DNA of 64,000 bases from Betaproteobacteria bacterium (GTDB taxonomy: Bacteria > Pseudomonadota > Gammaproteobacteria > Burkholderiales > Burkholderiaceae_C), in NCBI GenBank assembly GCA_025356445.1, contig JANXSZ010000024.1, positions 111,928 through 175,927 of the forward strand. Direction: 5' to 3'. The notes below the pieces were generated by a model. It saw only the letters and a list, made by a program, of their open reading frames with translations, made no database searches and was not told the DNA's origin. Shown here piece after piece: positions 1 through 11,647 of the stretch. The position numbers and the translations under genes were made by a program. How positions within the stretch are numbered: position 1 is the first letter of the stretch; the number at the start of each line of letters is the position of its first letter.

Positions 1-3000
1 TTCAAACGCGGGCCAACCGCCACCGCTCTTCTTTTCGCCTGCAGTGGCTATTGCGGAGTCCCGGCCCAGGCCGCTGCCCAGGATGGTGGCACCGCCGGGG
101 ATGGGGTCGGTGATGGCGACCCAGGTCATGTCGGCGCTGGCGTTGACTTCCAGGGTGATGCGCAGCACGTCACCCCGGGTGTATTTGCCGGGTACAGCCT
201 GCTCCACGGGAGTGATGGTTTTCTTGATTTGGTAGCCTGCGCTGACCGGAGCTTTGAGCGCGATGGCGGCGACCGATTGCAGGGTGAGCCAGGGTTTGCC
301 GATGCCTTGCTGGCTGACGGTCAGCTTGTCTTTGACACCCTCTTTACCCGCGTCTTTGGCCCAGGGCAGGAAGACTGTGTTGCTGCGTTCAGGGCGCGAC
401 CAGTCCACCAGGGCGCTTTGCGCACCCAAGCTCGCTTTGGTGAAGCCCGCTACCGGCGTGGCCTCGAACTTGGCACTGAATTTTTCCAGTGCCAACCCGC
501 CCCACAGGTTCGCAGTGGTCGTGCTCCACGCACCGCGTTGCTGGCGGGCGATGAAGCCGTTGGCGAGGCGGGGGAGGTCGTCTTTCCAGGCGGGGTCGTC
601 CATCACGGCGAGCAGCAGGCGGGCGGTGTTCACGTCGCCACCCACCATCAGCCACCACCAGTAATCGTCTTGCTCGGTGCTGAAAATCAGCTTGGTGCCT
701 TGGGTGCTGAGGCGGGCTTTGAGGATGTTGGTCGCCTCGGCGATGCGCGTCTCACGCTGGGGCACGTCGCTCACGCGGCGCAGGATGTTCAGCCAGTCGA
801 TCACGGCGCTGGTGGGCCACTGGTTGGGGGCGAGGGTGATGCTGGCGAGCATCCGCCCTTGGGCTTTGCCGTAGCGCGAGAGGGCTTCCAGGGCGGCGAG
901 TTTGCGCACGTCCATATCCTTGCGCGGACTCCAGAACTCGCGCTGGATGCGGCCTTCCACAAAGGCGATCAAGCCGCGTTCCATCGGTGCGTGCACCTCG
1001 TCAGACAGCGCAAACAGCGGGTTGACGCTGGCGGCCTCATGGGTGGTGGCCAGCAGGTAGGCGGTCAGGGTGTCGCTGCCCCGGTTGGCTTCACCATCGC
1101 GCGGTGGGAAGTAGTTGGCGAGGCCGTCGCTGTCCAGGTAGGTGGGGATTTGGGCCGCTACGTTTTGCCAGAGTTTGCCGTCGCGCAGGCCCACGGCTTT
1201 GCTGGTTTTTTGCTCCAGGCAGGCGAACGGGTAGTTGACGAACCAGTCGCGCACGCCGGGCAGACCTTCGGCCAATTTGGGTTGCAGCGACAGGCGTAGC
1301 CCGCCCCGGCCAGGGATGGCATCCGCAGGTGGGGCTACGTCGAGGCTGAAATTATTTTCACCATTTCCTCCAAGCTGAACCAGCGTGGCCTGCTGCACCG
1401 TCAAGGGGATGGCGGGGATGATGCGCTGACGGGCTTTGAGGGCATCGCGTGCTGCCGTGGCTGGGTTGGTTCCCGCTGTCACGTCTTTGGCTTCAATTTC
1501 CCACAGGATGGCCTCGGCGCGGGTCTGCGCGAGTTGGGCGGGTGCGGTGGCGTTCCACACCACTTCTTTAGCCTCTCCAGCAGGTATATCAATGGTTTGT
1601 TGCTCTATATTCAATAGCGTTGCTTTGGGCGTGACCAGCACTTTCATCGCCTGCTTGGTGGTGTTGCGCAGCGTGAACTGGGCACGGAACTGGTCGTCCT
1701 CACGCACCAGTGGCGGCAGGCCGCTGATGATTTGCAGGTCTTGCGTGGTGGTGATGCGGGTCTGGCCGGTGCCAAACAGGCGGGTGCCGCTGTCCGCGAT
1801 GGCGACGATGTTGAAGGTGGTCAGCGCGTCGTTCAACGGCACGGTCAGCGTGGCTTGGCCGTTGGCGTCGAGTACCACTTTGGGGTTCCACAGCAGCAGC
1901 GTATCGAGCAATTCTCGTGTGCTGCTGCGCCCGCCGCCACCGCCCGCAGGCACGGCTTTGCGGCCATAGTGGCGGCGACCGATGATTTCCATTTGCGCGG
2001 TCGATGTTTCCACGCCCCAGGCACGGCGCTGCAACATCGCGTCAAGCAGGTTCCAACTGCGGTTGGGCATCAGCTCCAACAGGGCTTGATCGACAGCGGC
2101 CACGGCCACTTCGGCATTGGCCGCAGGCTGGCCGTTGGGTAGCTTGGCGCTGACAGTGATTTTGGCGGTGCCGAGCACCGGATAGCTCGCTTTGTCGGCC
2201 ACCACTTTCACGTCCAGCTGGTGGGCTTGGGTGCCCACGCGGATCTCAGCCACACCGAGGCGGAAGGCGGGCTTGCTCAAATCGACGAGGGCGGTGGGGG
2301 CCACGTATTCGCGGCCCTCGAACCAAAACGCTGTCCACCATTCACGCGGTGCTTTGTAGCCCCAGGTGAACAGGCTGTACCAAGGCACTTCGCGCAAACG
2401 GCCCCGCAGCGCCAGCACGCTCACGTACACATTCGGCCCCCACTCGGGTTTGATCTTGAGGCTGACGGTGGGGTCTTGGCCGTTCAGTTGCACCACTTGC
2501 GTCTCGATGATGCCTTCGCGCTCCACGGTGACCAAGGCGGTGGCGAAGCGAAAGGGCATGCGCACCTGGAACTTGGCCGTCTCACCGGCTTGGTAGCTTT
2601 TCTTTTCGGGCAGCAGGTCGATGCGGTCGGTGTTGTCGCCACCGAACCAGAGTTCGCCTTGTTTTGTCACCCACACGGTGCTGGCGGCTTGCGTGGTGTT
2701 GCCGTCCTTGTCTTTGGCGGTGACGATCAGCTCCACTTCCCCTGGCTCGCCCAGTTTGGCCTCGCACAGCAGCAGGCCACGGCTGTCGCTTTTGCCGGTG
2801 CAGACGCTGCCTAAATCTTGGGTCTCGGTCTTGTTGTCGTAAGCGTAGAAGCCGCCCACCATGCGTTTGCGGCTGGTGGTGGTGATGCGGACCACGGCCT
2901 TGACCTCCAGCGCCACATCGGCCTGCGGCTGGCCGCTCAAGTCCAGCGCCAGGGCCTGGAATTTGACTTGGTTTTTCACCGACACCCAGCTCTCCGTTTT

Positions 3001-5805
3001 GAGGCCCGCCACCACGCCCGCAGGCCACAGCGCGTTCACGCTGCGCAGGGTTTGCACCTCGCCGTTCGGGTCGGCGTAGGTGGCTTCCAGCAGCAGCTCT
3101 TGGGGGCGTTTGCTGGTGGGGATGTTGGCGATGCTGACTTTGCCCGCGCCATCTTTGTCGAGTGTTACTGGCAGTTTGTCGGCGACGACGCGCTGGTCTT
3201 GGTGGGCAGCGGTTTCTTCTTCACCGTCGCTGGTCGATGCCGTCTTGCCACGGGGCGGGTTGAAGCTGAAGTCATCGTGATCGGGGAAATTCATCGCTCG
3301 GTCGCGCACCAGGGCAGACACGCGCACCGGCAGGCGGGTGGCAGGACCACCGGCGACATAATTGACCTGCACGCTGGCGGGCACGGTTTTGGCATTGATC
3401 AAGACTTTCTTATCGCTGGGGAACACCGGGGTGACGCGGCCTTCCAGCACGGGCAGGCGGAATTCTTCGATGCGGAATTCGCCGGTGCTGTAGCTGGCTT
3501 CAGGATTGTTTGGTGTTTTGCCCTTCAGTTCCAGCGCGTAAACGCCCAGCTTGGCCGCTACAGGCACTTGAAAGCTGCTTTCTGCACTGCGTCCACCCGT
3601 GGCGGTTTTGTGCCACGCGAGGGGCTGGGTGAAGCTTTGCCCACTGCCCACATGGGTGATGACCAGGGTGTCAGGGCTGCTGGCAGGCAGACCAAAGCCT
3701 TGCCGTGTCTCGCTGCGCAGGTAGTGCTTCATCGACACGGTTTCACCAGCGCGCAGCAGGGTGCGGTCGAACACGGTGTGCGCCCGGTTGTCGGGTTGCG
3801 CCTCGCGGCTGGTGGGCAGGTTGAAGCGCCAAGGCTCGATGCCCCGGTTCCAGTCGCTCCAGGTGAAGGCCATATCGTCTTCAGTGGCGGCGCTGTTGCC
3901 ACTACCGGTTTTGGCGCGAGCGCTGACGAAATAGGCGCTGTTGTAGTCGTTGCCTCGGCATTGAGGTGCATCAGGCGCCAGACCATCGAGCATCACCACG
4001 CCTTGCGCATTGGTGCTGCCGCTCATCAGCGCTTTGCCATTGCAGTCCGACACCTGCACGCGGGCATTGGCGACGGGTTGGCCTTTGTCCAGTGTCGTCA
4101 CCCAGGCGGCGGCGTTGTCGCGGCCCAGTTTGAAGTGAATGCCCAGGTTGGTGACAAGGGCTGAGGTGCGCACGTACATCGTCCGCTCTTTGCCATAGCG
4201 CTCGTCCAGCAGCGAAGCGCCCAGACGGGGCGACGCGATTTCCACGACGTGAAAGCCGGTGGGCAGCGGAATGCCAATCACTTCAAACGGGCGTGGATCT
4301 TGGGTTTGCAGTTGGGGTAAATCCAGTACCTTGACATTGCTCTGGCCTGTCAGTAGCGAGATTTGGCGTGACTGTACCCAGTCTTTATCGTCAGGGTTGA
4401 GCGTTTTCGGCAGCAGTGTGGTGCTGTCTTGCCTGGCACGGCTGCGCTCCACTGCATCGCGGTCATAGTATTTGACCAAGTGATGCCATGTGATGATGTC
4501 AGCATCGGTTTTGAGTTGCAAATCACTGACCTTGCCAGCAGTCAGGCTCTTGACAGCCAGCGCTGCTTCCACGTTGCGCAGGGTGACAGGTAAAAGCGCC
4601 AAATGGCCCGGTTTGTCACTGTCCGGCTCGGCGTAGCGCTCCACAATGCCAAAGGGCGAAGCGGCGAATTTGGCCAGGGGCGGCATCGCGCTTGTCGCCA
4701 CTTTCATGGGGAAATTGTCGGCATTGCGCAGCGTGCGGCCTGCGGCATCTTGAAAGCCTTTGGGCAGTTCCAGGGTGAACGGCGTTTGCTCGGGCAGCAG
4801 CGTGGGGAAGCTGAGGCTGCTGACCAGCGCATCGCTGTTGTCTTCATCTTTGTCAAAACGGGGCTTGAAGCTGTCTTTGGCAGAACGCAGCACCACGGCT
4901 TCAGCCAGCTTGCGGGACACAGGGGCGTTGAAGCGCAGTGTCATCGGACGCATGGGCAGGCAGGCCGATTGGGCGTTCTCGCGCTCGCAGTTGAAGCTGG
5001 CGGCAAAAGGCTCGCGCACTTTGAAGCTGAAGCGCTTTTCCACTGTGTTGGCAACACCCGAAGGTGTGGCGACCCCCTTGCCATACACCAGTTGCACCTT
5101 GCTGCCCGCGGTCAAGCGCCGGTTGCAGGTCAGGGTGACGAACTTCAGCGGTTCAATGGCGGCTGTTTTAGTGAGGCCAAGAGATGCCAGCAGCTCAGCA
5201 CGCTCGGCGCCATCAATCAGCTTCACTGGCACACGTTCACCCAGGCCCTCTGCGGCACACCACATGCTCGCTTGTACGGATGCCCGCGTGGCAGGGCCAT
5301 TGAGCTTCAACACAAAGTACTGTGCCTCGTCCACGGCTTCGTAGGTGTCTGGCCACGTTGTCTGGACATAGGGGCCGCCAGTGTTGAACAGGTACGTGGG
5401 CTTGCCAGTCAGCGCATGCCCATTGGGGGCTTTGAAGCCCGGTCGTGTGCGCAAGGTGCAGCGGACACCAGGGGGCAAGTCCTCGTTGAAATCGAATGTC
5501 CATTCTTTGTCACTGACCCACCGGCCTGAGCCCTGGGTAGCCTGCGTGTCCGGGGTGCCACTGCATTGCAGTGTCAGCGGTGCAGGCGCGTTGGCGTCGC
5601 CAAACTGCATGGCCGATTCGTTGAACTGGACAACCAGCTGGCGCACCTGTGCCACTTCACCTTGGGGTGTGAGGCGGGTGATTTGCAAGGCTTGCGTTGG
5701 CCCTTGTGCCTGTGCCGTAACCCCTATCAAAAACAGGGTTAAGCCTGTGGTGAACAGGCTGAAGAAAGTTTTGAAGTGGGTGAAGTTGGTGAAGTGGGTA
5801 TTCAA
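1..5805 (-). CDS. Bacterial alpha-2-macroglobulin family protein, 3' end outside window
   Basis: This is a very large secreted protein: at least 1,935 residues are read without a stop and the gene runs off the left edge. The start is a TTG at 5805-5803. An in-frame stop lies 15 bases upstream and a GAGG ribosome-binding sequence sits about 10 bases before it. The N-terminus is a signal peptide (hydrophobic stretch LTLFLIGVTAQA, no lipobox cysteine), so the product should be periplasmic rather than a lipoprotein like E. coli YfhM. At residues 1529-1532 (bases 1221-1210) the protein reads YPFACLEQKTSKAVGL, the CxEQ thioester motif of protease-trapping macroglobulins. Family knowledge: such proteins trap foreign proteases covalently and usually sit beside the penicillin-binding protein gene pbpC, which may lie beyond the edge. 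The family call is firm; the periplasmic defence role is inferred. Confidence 0.9.
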   Translation of the reverse strand, partial: MNTHFTNFTHFKTFFSLFTTGLTLFLIGVTAQAQGPTQALQITRLTPQGEVAQVRQLVVQFNESAMQFGDANAPAPLTLQCSGTPDTQATQGSGRWVSDKEWTFDFNEDLPPGVRCTLRTRPGFKAPNGHALTGKPTYLFNTGGPYVQTTWPDTYEAVDEAQYFVLKLNGPATRASVQASMWCAAEGLGERVPVKLIDGAERAELLASLGLTKTAAIEPLKFVTLTCNRRLTAGSKVQLVYGKGVATPSGVANTVEKRFSFKVREPFAASFNCERENAQSACLPMRPMTLRFNAPVSRKLAEAVVLRSAKDSFKPRFDKDEDNSDALVSSLSFPTLLPEQTPFTLELPKGFQDAAGRTLRNADNFPMKVATSAMPPLAKFAASPFGIVERYAEPDSDKPGHLALLPVTLRNVEAALAVKSLTAGKVSDLQLKTDADIITWHHLVKYYDRDAVERSRARQDSTTLLPKTLNPDDKDWVQSRQISLLTGQSNVKVLDLPQLQTQDPRPFEVIGIPLPTGFHVVEIASPRLGASLLDERYGKERTMYVRTSALVTNLGIHFKLGRDNAAAWVTTLDKGQPVANARVQVSDCNGKALMSGSTNAQGVVMLDGLAPDAPQCRGNDYNSAYFVSARAKTGSGNSAATEDDMAFTWSDWNRGIEPWRFNLPTSREAQPDNRAHTVFDRTLLRAGETVSMKHYLRSETRQGFGLPASSPDTLVITHVGSGQSFTQPLAWHKTATGGRSAESSFQVPVAAKLGVYALELKGKTPNNPEASYSTGEFRIEEFRLPVLEGRVTPVFPSDKKVLINAKTVPASVQVNYVAGGPATRLPVRVSALVRDRAMNFPDHDDFSFNPPRGKTASTSDGEEETAAHQDQRVVADKLPVTLDKDGAGKVSIANIPTSKRPQELLLEATYADPNGEVQTLRSVNALWPAGVVAGLKTESWVSVKNQVKFQALALDLSGQPQADVALEVKAVVRITTTSRKRMVGGFYAYDNKTETQDLGSVCTGKSDSRGLLLCEAKLGEPGEVELIVTAKDKDGNTTQAASTVWVTKQGELWFGGDNTDRIDLLPEKKSYQAGETAKFQVRMPFRFATALVTVEREGIIETQVVQLNGQDPTVSLKIKPEWGPNVYVSVLALRGRLREVPWYSLFTWGYKAPREWWTAFWFEGREYVAPTALVDLSKPAFRLGVAEIRVGTQAHQLDVKVVADKASYPVLGTAKITVSAKLPNGQPAANAEVAVAAVDQALLELMPNRSWNLLDAMLQRRAWGVETSTAQMEIIGRRHYGRKAVPAGGGGGRSSTRELLDTLLLWNPKVVLDANGQATLTVPLNDALTTFNIVAIADSGTRLFGTGQTRITTTQDLQIISGLPPLVREDDQFRAQFTLRNTTKQAMKVLVTPKATLLNIEQQTIDIPAGEAKEVVWNATAPAQLAQTRAEAILWEIEAKDVTAGTNPATAARDALKARQRIIPAIPLTVQQATLVQLGGNGENNFSLDVAPPADAIPGRGGLRLSLQPKLAEGLPGVRDWFVNYPFACLEQKTSKAVGLRDGKLWQNVAAQIPTYLDSDGLANYFPPRDGEANRGSDTLTAYLLATTHEAASVNPLFALSDEVHAPMERGLIAFVEGRIQREFWSPRKDMDVRKLAALEALSRYGKAQGRMLASITLAPNQWPTSAVIDWLNILRRVSDVPQRETRIAEATNILKARLSTQGTKLIFSTEQDDYWWWLMVGGDVNTARLLLAVMDDPAWKDDLPRLANGFIARQQRGAWSTTTANLWGGLALEKFSAKFEATPVAGFTKASLGAQSALVDWSRPERSNTVFLPWAKDAGKEGVKDKLTVSQQGIGKPWLTLQSVAAIALKAPVSAGYQIKKTITPVEQAVPGKYTRGDVLRITLEVNASADMTWVAITDPIPGGATILGSGLGRDSAIATAGEKKSGGGWPAFE
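1602..1618. repeat. 17-base GCTAT...TAGC near-palindrome, copy 1
   Basis: GCTCTATATTCAATAGC inside the macroglobulin gene. It is the copy with the weakest palindrome and is read in a different frame from most others (leucine-asparagine-isoleucine-glutamate on the minus strand). Confidence 0.5.
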
Positions 5806-5950
5806 GTTTGTTTTCCCTCAAGCCTTGTGGCTGTGCTGTGGGTTGCAACTGGGCCATTAGCGCCACCTGTATTCCCAACACAGGCAACGCGGCCAGCCGT
5901 ATTGGTTTAGAGTCTGCCAGAACCCAAGGAGCCCTGCCGGTAAGTTTTCA

Positions 5951-7915
5951 ATGACCGATAACACGACCCGTCACCAGTTGGCGCAAGCCCAGGAAGAAAT
6001 TAAGCAACTCCGCCAACAGGTTGCGGGGTTTGCTGCTGATGCGAAAGACCTGGAGTTACGCCAGTCGGCTGTGCGGGCGACCGAGGACTGGTATTGGGCC
6101 ATCATCGACTCATCGCCAGATGGGGTTCTGGTGGAGAGCGAATTTGGCCAAATTTTGTTCAGCAATCCACGAGCTGATTTGATTTTTGGTTTCGGTATGG
6201 GTGAGTTGGCAGGGCGGCCTGTGACTACCTTGATTGCCTTGTCTGAGCGCGACAGCTTTGCCCAATTGCGGGCTGACTTCTGGCGGGATGCCTCGGCGCA
6301 GCACCTGATGGTTGGCGATTTGAATGTGCTGGGCTTGCGCAAAGACGGCAGTGAGTTGCCGATTGAAATCAGTGTGGCCAAACTGCCCTTCAATGCGGAA
6401 ATGGGCCGCTGTGTGTGCATCACCGTGCGCGATGTCACAGTCCGAAAATCAGCACAAGCCGCCTTGGAATCGGCCCGTGCGACAGCAGAGGCGGCGCGCC
6501 AGCAAATCATGTCTATTTCGGATTCCCTGCCATTGGCGGTTTACCAGATCGTCATTTTTGCTGATGACAGCGTTAAATTCAGCTTCGCGGGCAGCCGCGT
6601 CGAACAGATTTTGGGTGTGACCGCCTCTGAACTGCTCAATGAGCCTGCCAGCCGCTGGCGCCATGCTGTTCCTGAGGATGCGCTTCTTGTCCAGGAAGAG
6701 ATTAAATGCCGCAATAAGGCGTTGCGTGAGGGCTCAGGCTACACCCCTATTAGCTCTGAACTGCGTTATTTGATCGACGGCAAAATCAGTTGGGTGCGTA
6801 TATCGGCTTATGCGGCACCTCCTTATCCCAACGGAGATATCGTTTGGAGCGGTTATTACGAAAACATCACTGAGCGGCGTAAAAACCAAGAGGTTTTGAT
6901 CAAGGCACGTGACTTGGCCGAGGCTGCGGTACGGGCTAAATCGGATTTTTTGGCCAACATGAGCCACGAGATTCGCACCCCCATGAACGTGGTGATCGGC
7001 TTGTCGCACATTGTGCTCAACACCGATTTGTCGGCACAGCAGCGCGGCTACCTCAGAAAAATACAAGATTCCAGTCAGCATCTGCTGCGCATCATCAACG
7101 ACATTCTGGATTTTTCCAAAATTGAAGCAGGTAAGCTCGCGATCGAAAACACCGAGTTTGTACTGGAGCGTTTGCTCGACAGCGTAGCCACCCTGTTGCA
7201 GGACAAAACCCGTGCCAAAAACCTGCAGCTGATTTTTGACGTGGCACCCGATGTACCTTGCAGCTTGGTTGGCGATGGCTTTCGGGTAGGCCAAGTGCTG
7301 GTGAACTACGCCAACAACGCCGTCAAATTCACCGAGCGCGGTGAAATTACCGTTTCGGTGATGGTGCTTGAGCGCACGGGTCAAGACGTGGTGTTGCGCT
7401 TTGCCGTGTCGGACACGGGTATCGGCCTCACGCCCGAACAAATGAGCCGCTTGTTCCAGCGTTTTCAACAGGCTGACGCCTCGACAACCCGCAAATACGG
7501 GGGAACGGGCCTGGGGCTGGCGATCAGCAAGAATTTAGCCCAATTGATGGGCGGTGACGTAGGCGTTCAGAGCGAGTATGGTCAAGGCAGTACATTTTGG
7601 TTCACCGCCCGCATGGGGCTGGGCCTGGAGACGCCGCGTGCGACCTTGCCCGTCCCAAGGGCGAACCCGAATAGCCTTATTGGCGTGACTGTTTCCAGCC
7701 GAGATAGGCCGCTGCTTACTGAGGTGTGCCGTAGACTGCAACGGTTATTGTCCCAAGATGATCCTGAGGCGGGGGCGGTATTGGAGGAGAACGCTGCCCT
7801 GCTCCGTGCTGCGTTCACTGTGGACTATGCCGAGCTGGAAACTGCCATCAAGAACTTTGATTTCGATGTCGCTTTGAATACCTTACTGAACGCGGTAAAC
7901 CAGCAAAAAACCTGA
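5951..7915 (+). CDS. PAS-domain sensor histidine kinase, soluble
   Basis: A 654-residue histidine kinase with no membrane segment. Residues 1-45 are a coiled coil, 46-165 a PAS domain, about 186-310 a second PAS_3-like domain with PAC end, 325-395 the dimerisation domain with the phospho-accepting His339 in [11 protein letters not shown], and 440-555 the ATPase domain (N455/N456, DTGIG at 488-492, [11 protein letters not shown] at 517-527). Residues about 575-654 form an acidic helical tail ([15 protein letters not shown]) of a type I recognise from the far C-terminus of hybrid kinases that carry a receiver; here the receiver is absent. The response regulator follows after 10 bases, so the pair is almost certainly one operon in which this kinase phosphorylates the HD-GYP regulator. 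The signal is unknown; it should be cytoplasmic. Confidence 0.92.
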   Translation: MTDNTTRHQLAQAQEEIKQLRQQVAGFAADAKDLELRQSAVRATEDWYWAIIDSSPDGVLVESEFGQILFSNPRADLIFGFGMGELAGRPVTTLIALSERDSFAQLRADFWRDASAQHLMVGDLNVLGLRKDGSELPIEISVAKLPFNAEMGRCVCITVRDVTVRKSAQAALESARATAEAARQQIMSISDSLPLAVYQIVIFADDSVKFSFAGSRVEQILGVTASELLNEPASRWRHAVPEDALLVQEEIKCRNKALREGSGYTPISSELRYLIDGKISWVRISAYAAPPYPNGDIVWSGYYENITERRKNQEVLIKARDLAEAAVRAKSDFLANMSHEIRTPMNVVIGLSHIVLNTDLSAQQRGYLRKIQDSSQHLLRIINDILDFSKIEAGKLAIENTEFVLERLLDSVATLLQDKTRAKNLQLIFDVAPDVPCSLVGDGFRVGQVLVNYANNAVKFTERGEITVSVMVLERTGQDVVLRFAVSDTGIGLTPEQMSRLFQRFQQADASTTRKYGGTGLGLAISKNLAQLMGGDVGVQSEYGQGSTFWFTARMGLGLETPRATLPVPRANPNSLIGVTVSSRDRPLLTEVCRRLQRLLSQDDPEAGAVLEENAALLRAAFTVDYAELETAIKNFDFDVALNTLLNAVNQQKT

Positions 7916-7925
7916 AATTGAACCC

Positions 7926-9094
<1,169 letters not shown>

Positions 9095-9098
<4 letters not shown>

Positions 9099-10561
9099 AG
9101 CGACAGGGCGGTGTTCAACCGCGCCACATGCCGTTCAATTTGCCGTCTCACCTGCACTGGTGCGGTACCGCCCAAGGTGTTGCGGGCGTTCAGTGAACCC
9201 CGCAGGCTCAGCACTTCAAACACATCGTTTTCAATGCCAGGGTTGAATTTTTGCAGTTCAGCCAGCGGCAATTCGCTCAAATCAATGCCTTGTGTGATGG
9301 CAGTTTTGACGGCGTGGGCCACCACCTCATGCGCATCGCGGAAAGCCAAGCCTTTTTTGACCAGGTAATCGGCCAAATCCGTCGCTGTAGCGTAGCCCTT
9401 GCGCGCAGCCAGTTCCATCGCTTGGGGCTTGACCGTGATGCCACCTTCTTTCAGCCCCGTCACAGGGTTCATTTGCCCGCCCACCATCTCGGCAAAAATG
9501 CGCAGCGTGTCTTTGAGTGTGTCCACCGTGTCAAACAGGGGTTCTTTGTCTTCCTGGTTGTCTTTGTTGTAGGCCAGTGGCTGGCCCTTCATAAGCGTAA
9601 TCAGACCCACCAGATGGCCCACCACACGGCCCGTTTTGCCGCGCGCCAGCTCAGGCACGTCAGGATTCTTCTTCTGCGGCATGATGGAGCTGCCCGTGGT
9701 GAAGCGGTCAGCAATCTGGATGAAGCCGAAATTTTGGCTCATCCACAAAATCAACTCTTCCGACAGGCGGCTGATGTGCACCATCACCAGCGAGGCTGCA
9801 GCGCTGAACTCGATGGCAAAGTCGCGGTCGCTCACGGCGTCCAGGCTGTTTTGACAGACGCAAGGCAAGCCTTGCGCGTCCACCATGCCAAGCAGGCTGG
9901 CCACCAGCTCGCGGTCTAGCGGATAGCTGGTGCCGGCCAGGGCTGCGGCGCCCAATGGCAAACGGTTCACCCGGCGGCGTACATCGGCCATGCGTTCGGC
10001 ATCACGCGCAAACATCTCTACATAGGCCAGCAAATGGTGGGCAAAGCTCACGGGCTGCGCCACTTGCAAGTGGGTAAAGCCGGGCAAGATCACTTCCACG
10101 TTTTTCGCAGCTACCTCCACCAGTGCCTGTTGCAATTCAACCAGCAGAACGCTAATAAGGTCAATTTCACTGCGCAACCACAGCCGCACGTCGGTGGCGA
10201 CCTGGTCATTTCGGCTGCGTCCTGTGTGCAAGCGCTTGCCTGCGTCCCCGACCAGCTGAGTCAAACGCGCTTCAATGTTGAGGTGAACGTCCTCCAGATC
10301 CAGTTGCCAGTTGAAGCTGCCCGACTCTATTTCACCGGTGATTTGAGCCATGCCTCGCTCAATGGCGGCATGGTCGTCCTTGGAGATAATGGCTTGGGTT
10401 GCCAGCATCTGTGCATGTGCCAGCGACCCGGCGATGTCGGCTTGCCACAAGCGCTTATCAAAAAATACGCTGGCGGTGTAGCGCTTCACCAAATCGCTCA
10501 TAGGCTCTGTGAACAAAGCCGACCAGGCTTGGGATTTGGTATCGAGTTGGTTTTTTGACAT
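9095..10561 (-). CDS. argH: Argininosuccinate lyase
   Basis: Splits argininosuccinate into arginine and fumarate, the last step of arginine synthesis, in the cytoplasm as a tetramer. 488 residues, slightly longer than the usual 455-470 because of a short N-terminal extension. Fumarase/aspartase-superfamily signatures are clear: [13 protein letters not shown] near residue 115, TAxxLA-type [13 protein letters not shown] near 165, and the catalytic-loop signature [12 protein letters not shown] near 290. The gene faces away from the AlgZ-like sensor with only 21 bases between starts, an arrangement I know from Pseudomonas (argH beside algZ-algR). Arginine made here could feed the cyanophycin synthetases at 25-30 kb; that link is inference. 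Confidence 0.97.
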
Positions 10562-10582
10562 GGGGACGGGTGGCTACAAGCT

Positions 10583-11647
10583 ATGGAAGATTCACAAATT
10601 TTATCGGCCTTCCAGCCGGCATCCGTTGGTGCTCCGCTGACGCCTGTCTCTGGTGTAGCGCGTAGCCTGGTTTTTGATGCTTGCCAAGTTGGCGTGGTCT
10701 TGCGTGCGGTGCTGTTCGTCGAGTCCGTGGTGGGTGTGGCTTCGATGTTTGCGGCCAGCAACCTGTGGGACTGGCTGGCCACGCTGTCGCTGTTGACCAG
10801 TGGCACATTGACCGCCACGCTGGGCTGGCTGATCGCTGTGTGCGGACTTAAAAAAATGCTGGCCCGCTTCCCCCGCTCTGTGCAGTACGCGCTAGGGATG
10901 GTGCTTGGGGCCTTGGCAGGGCTGTACGGCTGTGGTTTGCTGGCCTTCACCGGTTTTATCCCTGCAGCCCCTTGGTTGGCCAGCGCCGCCAGTGGGGCGC
11001 TGCTGTCCGGTCTGCTGGTTGCCGCGCTGGTGTTGCGTGCCAAAGGCCGCACGCCTGCGACCACCGCTGCCCGGCTGGCCGAGTTGCAAGCCCGTATCCG
11101 TCCGCACTTTCTGTTCAACACCCTCAACAGTGCCATCGCTCTGGTACGCGCCGAGCCCGCCATGGCCGAGACGTTGCTCGAAGACTTGAGTGATCTTTTT
11201 CGCCATGCCTTGGCTGAGCAAGGGGAATCGACGACCCTGCTTCAGGAAGTCACCTTGGCACAGCGCTATTTGGCCATCGAGCAGGTGCGCTTTGGCGATC
11301 GCTTGCGGGTGCAATGGACGCTGGACCCTGCTGCGAACGGGGCCCGTTTACCCCCCTTGCTTTTACAGCCGCTGGTAGAAAACGCGGTCAAACATGGGGT
11401 GGAGCCCAGTGCAGACGGGGCGCAGCTCACCCTGTCTACCCAGCGGCGCGGCAACCGTGTGGTCATCAAAGTCAGCAACACTGTTCCTGCGGGCCCCGGT
11501 GAGTCCGGACAAGGCCTGGCGTTGGACAACGTGCGCAACCGTCTCAGCCTGCTGCACGACTTGCACAGCAGCTTTCACGCTGTGTTGAAAAACGGTGTGT
11601 ACCAGGTGCGTATCGAGATACCTGCCGCTGAAAAGGACGCTCCATGA
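10583..11647 (+). CDS. algZ: LytS/AlgZ-type sensor histidine kinase
   Basis: 354 residues. The N-terminal part holds about four membrane helices (roughly 35-60, 65-90, 103-125, 130-152). The His_kinase family motif ARIRPHFLFNTLN gives phospho-acceptor His175, followed by a PPLLLQPLVENAVKHG N-box near 260 and GQGLALDNVRNRL near 310. This is the LytS/AlgZ class, which lacks a classical HisKA domain. The stop overlaps the next gene's start (ATGA), so the two are translationally coupled. With argH divergent upstream, the neighbourhood matches argH-algZ(fimS)-algR of pseudomonads; here it probably controls surface structures or envelope genes rather than alginate. The symbol is by synteny and domain build. 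Confidence 0.85.
   Translation: MEDSQILSAFQPASVGAPLTPVSGVARSLVFDACQVGVVLRAVLFVESVVGVASMFAASNLWDWLATLSLLTSGTLTATLGWLIAVCGLKKMLARFPRSVQYALGMVLGALAGLYGCGLLAFTGFIPAAPWLASAASGALLSGLLVAALVLRAKGRTPATTAARLAELQARIRPHFLFNTLNSAIALVRAEPAMAETLLEDLSDLFRHALAEQGESTTLLQEVTLAQRYLAIEQVRFGDRLRVQWTLDPAANGARLPPLLLQPLVENAVKHGVEPSADGAQLTLSTQRRGNRVVIKVSNTVPAGPGESGQGLALDNVRNRLSLLHDLHSSFHAVLKNGVYQVRIEIPAAEKDAP

Noticed and set aside
229..4164. Long plus-strand reading frames (356, 197 and 448 residues) across the macroglobulin region
   Set aside because: They lie antisense to a continuous macroglobulin frame with signal peptide and thioester motif; their composition (Gly/Gln/His/Val-rich) is that of reverse-frame shadows.
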